Below are positions 39,401 to 48,400 of a stretch of 64,000 nt of DNA, one piece after another. Position 1 is the first letter of the stretch, and each line of letters starts with the position of its first letter. The notes below the pieces were generated by a model, which was not told the origin of the DNA, did not search any database, and saw only the letters and a list, made by a program, of their open reading frames with translations. Source of the DNA: Siphonodentalium dalli (Eukaryota > Mollusca > Scaphopoda > Gadilida > Siphonodentaliidae); NCBI GenBank assembly GCA_032622095.1, contig CP136065.1, forward strand, positions 97,783,343 through 97,847,342, written 5' to 3'. The translations under genes were made by a program, and so were the position numbers.

Positions 39401-42400
39401 ATATATATTTTACTTATTTAGGAAAATATTGTTTTTATACCCCCACTTTCGAAGAAAATGGGGGGTATACTGGATTGACTGCGTCTGTCCGTCCGTCACG
39501 CTTTCTCCGTCCGTTTGTCTGTCCGTCCGTCCGACCTCATAACTCGAACAACTATGAACCGATTTCAATAATTTTTTGTATGCAATCTCCTTAGGACGGT
39601 CTCTCCGTATGATGCTAATTGCGGTTCGGTCCGACTTTTTTTTTTCAAGTTACGCCTCTTTTTCGACTTATTTTGACTTAGAAAAATTCTGTCCGACTTA
39701 ATAACTTTAACAAATATGAACCGATTTCAATAATTTTTGGTATACATGCTTATCACAATACCCTCTCTACATGATATGGCTAGGGATTGGCTCAGACTGT
39801 TTTTCGTAATATTACACCTCATTTTCGACTTATTTTGACTTAGAAAATTCTGTCTGACTTAATAACTTTAACAAATATGAACCGATTTGAATAATTTTTT
39901 CTGTACAAGCTTCTTGTGACACCATATCGATATAATTAGTCCGAATATTTCTTTAAAGTTAAAAATCTTTTTCGTTGAGGTTACGGATAATGCGGATTGA
40001 ATTTGCCACGGTGGGGGTATGCTAGCACTCGAGTGCACACCTCTTGTTCCTTGTGGCCCCCGTCTGCCAGAAAATTCTATATTTTACCATATAGTTAATT
40101 GGGCAAGATATCTTTTGATTGGGATACAATATTTTTCTAAATAAGTAAAATATATATAAACTCCTAAAAGTATCTTGCCCACTAAACTCTGAGCTCCCTC
40201 CCAGTGTTCAGCAACCACCCAACTCACGAGGAATGTCATAATAGGTGAAAAGGAACAATGCCTGGCCTACCAAAATGGAGATTGTGTGGTCCATGAAGGA
40301 TAATACACCATCTATTGGGATTATCATGGACCATGAATAATTGTACCATAGAATTTTCGTACCATTCTCAACTGTGGGCTTGTTAACCTTTTCTACTGAG
40401 AATAGGAATATACCATATAGTTTAGTGGGCAAGATACTAATAGTAGATATATATTTTAATTACTTAGAAATAAAATATTGTATTTATTTAATTATCTAGT
40501 ATTTCCAACTTCATACGAGACCTTACAATACTTATTGAACTGGTGGCTGAGACATAAGCTTACACCCTTACTCTCTAGATAGATAACTGCTATACATAAT
40601 TTTTGTGCTATTCACAGGATATTCCTACTGGAGCAGACAGTTGTGTGACAAGCTTAGCCTGTGATAGTAGCGGACGGTCTCTACTTATAGCTGGGTGTGG
40701 GGATGGCACTGTTCGTCTCTTTGATAGGAGACTTTCTCCAGTTGAATGGTGAGACTCAAAATATTAAAAAAAAATCCATCTTACTGTTTTACTACACATA
40801 TTAGTGTTAAATCTGTCTCAATTTCCCCACCTCCAACTTCGGTCAAAATTTTCAACAGTTGGAAAATTCATACCTGCATGAATGGTAGTTGGAAACTTCA
40901 GAGTAGAACCGTGTTACACAACCTGTGAACAATAGTCAGGTGGCAAAGTCAATTGGTCCACAGTGCGACCACTTGTATGCTTAATTGGCATCAATCAAAA
41001 TAAGACTATCTTCAAGGTAATCCCATTCTCCCACTGTCTGCACAGCATTGCTAGCTCAATTAGTTATTGGATTATTATATGCCCATTTTGAAAAAAAGGG
41101 ATGTATTATGTTATTGGTTTGTCCATCTGTCCATTCATTTCTTCGTTTCCGGATGATAACTTTAGAAAGTGTGAACTGAATGGAATGAAATTTGGTTTGA
41201 GTTGACTAGCCCAAAATACAGGTCAAGTTCGAATTCCGCCCACCAATTTTGACCTGAGTTATGGCCCATTGTTGAAATTATCACAGGTGTATTTTGCCAC
41301 ACCCTAGCGATGATCCTGTTTGCTTTTTTGCTACAAGTTTCGAAGACTACATGTTGGACACAAAAATTAAAAACGGAGTGTATATGTAGGCCTAATGGTA
41401 ACTTGAGTCAAGTGACTTGTTGGCAATGGCAACACATGTTACAAGTTACATGTGCATCTGGCTATTATTCTTATATTGTGTTTCATAAATTCAGCAGCAA
41501 TGCATGGTGCTGCAATCAATTAAGTGAGTTGAAATAAACACAATTCTGGACAGGCATTGATGCAGTAATACTTTTAAGGAAGATGTTTGTAAAATTATAC
41601 TCAGCAGTTCTGATGAACTATTTAAAAAAAAAACTTTTGGTAAATCTTTCAAAAATATAAATGTTGGTGTTTCTAAACATTGTCATGCATATTTTGACTT
41701 AACAATTTAACAAGATTTGTTTAATATTCTGAAGTTTGACAAACATTCTTTAAAAAGTATCTTTCATTTCAGTCGTGTGATGACATTACGGGAACATAAT
41801 GGTTGGGTAATAAAAGTTCATCTACAGAATGGGGCAGAAGGAAAAATTATCAGCTCAAGGTAATTTTATACTCCAATACTGTAAACAATACTTATTCTTC
41901 CCAAATACTCAAACAGTTGTGACTATACAAATTTGCTATGTACAATAAAAAAAAACATAGTATGAATGTAAGACATGATCGCGAGATACGATCGGGCAAC
42001 AGGCCATGTGACATTAAGAAATTTCTCTCTTTGGATTTCAGTCTGTTCTAACCAAGATTAAATATAATTGGTGGGATATTGTCTTATTTTCTTTTTATAC
42101 ACCCGTTTTAACCTCTTGACTGCCAGTGATGCTATGATGTCATGTGCTGGGCCATTGACATATGGCCATTTTCCAGTGGAAAAATGTAACGGGAATATCA
42201 CTAAAACCATAAAACTGACTCAGTTGAAAGGTTATTATCACTCAAAATCGTGGAACCTCATACACTGTTTGAAACTTTGAGATACAGTTGTTCCGAAACA
42301 CCAATCACTGAGTTCCGGTAATGAATAATGGTTGATTGCTTGTGTGCTGAATTAGGTCCATACTCAGTATGGACGTATAGCACACAGCATGACATTTTGT

Positions 42401-45400
42401 GTCTGTACTGATGTATAGCAGCCAAGAGGTTAAAAAAATGGGATGTCGTATGTTATTGGTTCAACTGTCTGTCTGTCTGTGGGTATACTAGCACAAAATA
42501 CAGGTCAAGTTCTAATTTGGGTTCCGGATGCCAATTTTCACCTGAATTATGGCCCTTTTTTGGGGAATTTGCACTAAATTTTTGTTTCCGGGTTATCGGG
42601 ATAATAACTTTAGTAAGTCTGAACTGAATGGAATAAAATTTTGCATGTGAGTTTACTGGCCCAACATACAGGTCAGGTTCAAATTTGGGTTCTGCCTGCC
42701 AATTTTTACCAGAGTTATGGCCCTTTGTTGGAATTGCCATGTGCGTATTTTGCCACTCCCTAGCAATACTCTTGTTCAAGATAATTAGAAAGCAATTCTT
42801 TTATCTTATTCGATTATCTGTATTTAAGTTACATTTGGATTGAAACATAAACACAAGCAGAGGTGTTAAGTCTCAGAGATTCGCTGTGAGACTTCCGCTT
42901 TACAATAGCTTTCCCGCAAATACAAATAGCCATGCCAGCTGTTGTTATAGTATACAACAGATTTAAGAACATAGCTTTTGATTACTTAAGCGAGCATGAA
43001 TTACAATGTTTGGATGTCCCTCATATTAATGAATTGTTCTCAGACGAGATGACTACATCATTTGTCAAAAAAATTGTAACCATGTCCACTTTATTGCAAA
43101 GGACCTATTTGTTAATGGCTCCAGTAAAAAGCACAATGCACTCACATTTCTGTCGGAGGTAAACGTTGAGACGAGTCCATTTTGTTGGCAATTCCATAAT
43201 TTGTACTTTCAGTTTCGCCCATATTCAGTTGTATCCAATGTCTTTCTGTTACATTTCTATAAAGTTTAACTAAATAATTAACTTCTTAGGAGAAAGCCCA
43301 TAGTTCATTAGATTAAAAGGAAACAACAAATGAATGTATGCTAGTATGATCGTATAAGCAGATATCAAGTAATTAACTATTGAGATATCATCTATCTATT
43401 TAGTCAGAATAAGAGAAACTGTGCACTGTAACGTTATTGTGTTCTATACATAAATACATATACATGTAATATGACAGATTATAACAAAAAGAAATAAAAA
43501 TTATAAAAACATAAAATGGCCTTGAGCTCTGAATACAGCTTTTATAGTGGCTTCATTAGTCAAAAATTATCAGCTCTTATCTTATAAAATTTCTTACTTC
43601 TCATTTCTTATTGCTCATGGCATTTATATCAACTATTACAGTTTGAATGGTGATGTGCGGTTTTGGGATCCACGATTCACTGAATCCATCGGTTGTTTAA
43701 ACCTGAATCACAGTATCACCTCCATGGACGTCCATCAGCATGCTGATGTTATAGCATGGTGAGTCAATAAGAAAAAATATCAACTAATGAATATTTTATG
43801 AACTTTGGAGCAACTCAGCTAGAACAGTACTGGGACTACGCCTACTTCAAACAAGGACGTGGTGAGAGGGTCCCCATTGGGAGATGTCCACCTTGATACT
43901 GCCAACTGCACCTCTCCCCATTGAACCAGACCAAACCCACAGGTGTGCAGAATTCCAACTGCACCACCACCCCCATGGGTTAGAACTTTGTTTGAAATTT
44001 CCAACTATTACCTAAAGCTTTCCAACTGTTAGAAATGTCCAACCTGACACCCCTATAAAATTTCAAACCCTGAACATTTCAAACTGATGGCCATTTCAGA
44101 CAAAAAAAATGACTTTTTTAGAACTGAAAGGGAAATTCATTCAGTAATGTTTACTAATGAAATGGTTAATGGTTGAGATCTCAGTGGAAAGGAAATTTGG
44201 GAGATGAGAAAAACTTACCATTACTAGTAACATATTTTATTAGTGTAAACATATTTTATTCCAATCCTAATAATATATATGAACATTTAACAATAGTTTT
44301 GGCAACAAGAAAGACAATAGTATAAATAGATGGATTGATTGGAAAGGAGATTAATAAAACAAGCTCAATACAAGAAGGGCTTTTGTTAAGTTTGCTTCCC
44401 TATTTTATTATATGCTTGCAATCTCCTAAATATGTGTCAAGTTTGAATAGAAATCACAGGGGTTGAAGAAAGAAGGGAAGTGGCTCAAATGCCTACTAGG
44501 CCATATGATAATTTTGGGACTGACCTACTAAGATACCAATCATATTCTATGCTGAGAAACGGCATTCGCCAAAATTGACATGTTCTTTTTTTCAGTGGAT
44601 CTGTGAACCAATTTGTAAATATTTATAACCAGTCTGGTGATTCACTCAGCACAATAAAATACCACGAGGGCTTCCTCGGACAGCGAATCGGTGCAATTAG
44701 CTGCCTGGCGTTCCATCCTTATAAGGTAATGACACTTAGGCCAAAAAAAATAGTGATGTTTCCGGTAACTTGCCCACTCCTATACTAGACCTCCGCCCCG
44801 ACAAATTTTATCAACCCCCAAAAAAATTGAGTTTATCGATCATAGTAAAACTGCTGATCAGTCGCTGGTCTGCATTATTATGCCTGAAGTCAGCATTTTA
44901 AGATGCTGCGCCCTTCTGTACATGGGCCGGTTGATGCCGCGATCATTTTAGCTTTGTAAAGTTTGAGCTATTGCCATGGGTATGTCGTCCATACATGTGT
45001 CCGTCAACAATTTTCTTTAGCACAACCTACAGGCCACATCTCTCATCTGATCATCGCCAAACTTCATATGGATCTTCTAGGTGACCTCTAGATGAGAGCT
45101 TACCATTTTTAGCTCAACTTACTTTGTAAGTTTGAGCTATTGCCATGGGTTGGCGTCCGTCATCTGTGTGTGCGGGCGTCCGTGTGTCCGTCAACAATTT
45201 CCTTTGGCGCGGACTACAGGTCGTACCTTTGGTCTGATATTTATGAAATTTGTCATGAATGTTGACATTGACATGTAGATGGGAACGAGTCATTTTGAGG
45301 TCATTCGGCCAAAAAACATGGCCCCTGGAGGCCATCTTGGATTTAAAAAATTAATCCATTGGCGCGGTCTACAGGTCGTACTGTTCGTCTGATCATCATG

Positions 45401-48400
45401 AAATTTGTCATGGATGTTAATATTTACATGTAGATGGGAACGATTAATTTTGGGGTCGTTTGGCCAAAAAACATGGCCGCGAGCAGCCATCTTGAATTTT
45501 ACTCTTTGCATGACTAAATCCTTTGGCGCGGGCTACAGGTCATAACTTTGGTCGGATCTTCATGAAATTTGTTATGGATGTTAACAATGACATGTAGATG
45601 GGAACGAGTCCTTTTGGGGTCATTCGGCCAAAAAACATGGCCGCCAGCAGCCATCTTGGATTTTACTCTTTGCATGACTAAATCCTTTGGCACAGGCTAC
45701 AGGTCGTATCTTTGGTTTGATCATTATGAGATTTGTCATGGCTGTTGACATTGACATGTAGATGGGAACGGGTCATTTTGGGTTCATTCGGCCAAAAAAC
45801 ATGGCCGCAGGTGGCCATCTTGGATTTCAAAATAGATCCATTGGCGCGGGCTACAGGTCGTACTATTCGTCTGATCATCATGAAATTTGTCACGGATGTT
45901 AATATTGACATGTAGATGGGAACGAGTAATTTTGGGGTCGTTTGGCCAAAAAACATGGCCGCCAGCAGCCATCTTGGATTTTACTCTTTGCATGACTAAA
46001 TCCTTTGGCGCGGGCTACAGGTCGTAGCTTTGGTCGGATCTTCACGAAATTATTTGTCATGGATGTTAACAATGACATGTAGATGGGAACGAGTCCTTTT
46101 GGGGTCATTCGGCCAAAAAACATGGCCACCAGCAGCCATCTTGGATTTTACACTTTGCATGACTAAATCCTTTGGCACAGGCTACAGGTCGTACTTTTGG
46201 TCAGATCATTATGAGATTTGTCATGGCTGTTGATATTGACATGTAGATGGGAACGAGTCATTTTGGGGTTGTTTGGCTAAAAAACATGGCCACCAGTGGA
46301 CATCTTGGATTTCAAAATTCAATCCATTAGCATGGGCTACAGGTCGTATCTTTTGTCGGATCATCATTATAAATGTCATGGATGTTAATATTAACATGTA
46401 GATGGGGAAACAGACCTGTTAACCTCACAAAATATTTTCCGGGAGATTGGTCACGATTTTCCGTGAGATCGTGGTCATCATCCGGGAGATTTAAAAAAAA
46501 AATTATTCCTACAGATTCCTTTTGCATTTTCATAATTTTTACAACAAAAATTACAAAAAATATGATCAGCTATAACACAGAAACATGCAAGTTTGATGGC
46601 AAAATAACAAGTATTCTTAAGAAAAGCATTTACTGTGTAGTTTTTACTTTTATTGTCTAATTTATAGAGAAAATATCGTAAGCTACCGGATTACGTATAT
46701 CAATATTAAACTACTTTCGATTTCATTAAAATCTCGCGAGATTTCAAATGTCACATTAAAAAGTACGACTCAGGAACGGATTCAGAAAGTTTAAAGCCAG
46801 AACATTTGCTTCTTTTGAATTTTATCAGACCAATAAACTTTAATGGTAGTTTCATATAACCTCAGGGCTTATCTCTAGTGGGTTGCTAATTGAGAACAGG
46901 TCACCTTTGTTCTGTCTGTTGATCCGGTTCGACAATAGAACTTAGAAGGTGTTTGTTGTTTTATTGTCTGGTGCCCCTGCTGTGTGAACAATGTTGATTT
47001 TATGACCCCAGATTAATCATGGGTATTAATTGCCACAATGATGTCGCAATCCGATATCAGGGATGTGTTGATAGCCTGTCTACTGGTCAAATAGATAAAA
47101 TAAAGAGATTATTTTTTGTGATTTTCTACAGTAGCTGAATCCGGGAGATTGTCATGCCTGTCCGGGAGTGCAGGAGATCGTGCTTAAATCCGGGAGTCTC
47201 CCACACAATCCGGGAGGGTTAACAGGGCTAATGGGAACGAGTCATTTTGGGGTCATTCGGCAAAAAAACATGGCCGCCAGCAGCCATCTTGGATTTTACT
47301 CTTTGTTTGACTAAATCCTTTGGCACAGGCTATAGGTCTTACCTTTGGTCGGATCATTATGAAATTTGTAATGGCTGTTGACATTGACATGTAGATGGGA
47401 TCGAGGCATTTTGGGTTTCCTATTCCTCCATTTACTGTCAACCATTAAATTATTCCCCTACCTAAGTTGAACTACAGTGTCATTGACACTTTCATTTTCT
47501 GAATTTTAGTGAAAAACATGACCATCAGTGGCCATCTTTGATTTCAGTGTTGAATCCTTTAGCACACCCTACAGGTCATATCCCTCACCCAATTTTTAAG
47601 ATTTTCAATGAGAAACATGACCACTGGTCAGCAGTCATCTTGGATTTTACTCTTTGCATCACTGAATACTTTGGCACACCCTACAGACCATTTCCCTTAT
47701 TCGATTGTCACCAAACCTAATATGGATCTTTTGGGTGACCTCTAGATGGGAGCCATCAAATTTTTTCCGAATTTCATAGTAAAACATGGCCGCCAGCAGC
47801 CATCTTGAATTTTACTTTATATATATTTCTTCATATTGACATCTAGTATTACTTAGACATTTAAACTTTCCCCCATTCCTAACCGCTCTATTGACTGTAA
47901 CACATGAAATTATCTCCCATCTAAGTTACAGTAATAATAACAAGGTTTTATTACCTACAGTAATGTGCTCATTGTGTCATGTTACATCGTTTGCGCTGCC
48001 AGAAGCATATATTCAGAATGAATATATTCCACATATGGATGGTATAAAAAATAATATATTCCACCTGCCCGCCCCTATTTTTTTCCCCCTCAATTACTGG
48101 AAACATCACTATTTTTTTTTAGGTCTTACCGCATACTCTTTTCTGCAGTGTATGACATGTTTTGCTCCAAGAAGAATGAAAAATGTTTTCCATTATCATG
48201 CAATGATATTAGATTGTCATTGTCTTAAAATTCTGGATAAGAAATTGTGGTCTTTAAGTTGTGTTTATATATGTATGGTTGTTATTTTCTAGTTGAATCT
48301 TATCTTTGTGTACTTTACCTAGATAATTCTGCGAAAAAATCAATATTCTATAAAATTTAAAGGGACTGTTCTCAACTTGTTATTTTATTCATTAGACCAT

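Larger units (their letters stand above)
34210..39432 (+). mobile_element. DIRS-like tyrosine-recombinase retrotransposon, 5.2 kb, degenerate coding region
   Basis: Inverted terminal repeats of at least 163 bp lie at 34228-34390 and 39228-39390, with longer unlike outer edges. An internal 97-bp region (39068-39164) is complementary to the left outer edge (34210-34251) and the right outer edge (39374-39432). The two matches overlap by ACAA, i.e. TTGT, the tetranucleotide found at both ends. This ITR/internal-complementary-region layout is diagnostic of DIRS elements, which replicate through a circle and integrate with a tyrosine recombinase. The internal region lies next to the right ITR, implying + orientation. 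No frame exceeds about 120 codons, and I do not recognise RT, RNase H or recombinase motifs, so it is dead or non-autonomous. Confidence 0.85.

Noticed and set aside
47891-48292. A 133-codon + strand frame just before the terminal RPTOR exon.
   Set aside because: It has no Raptor similarity, and exon 13 joins exon 14 in phase with continuous homology, leaving no room for another exon.
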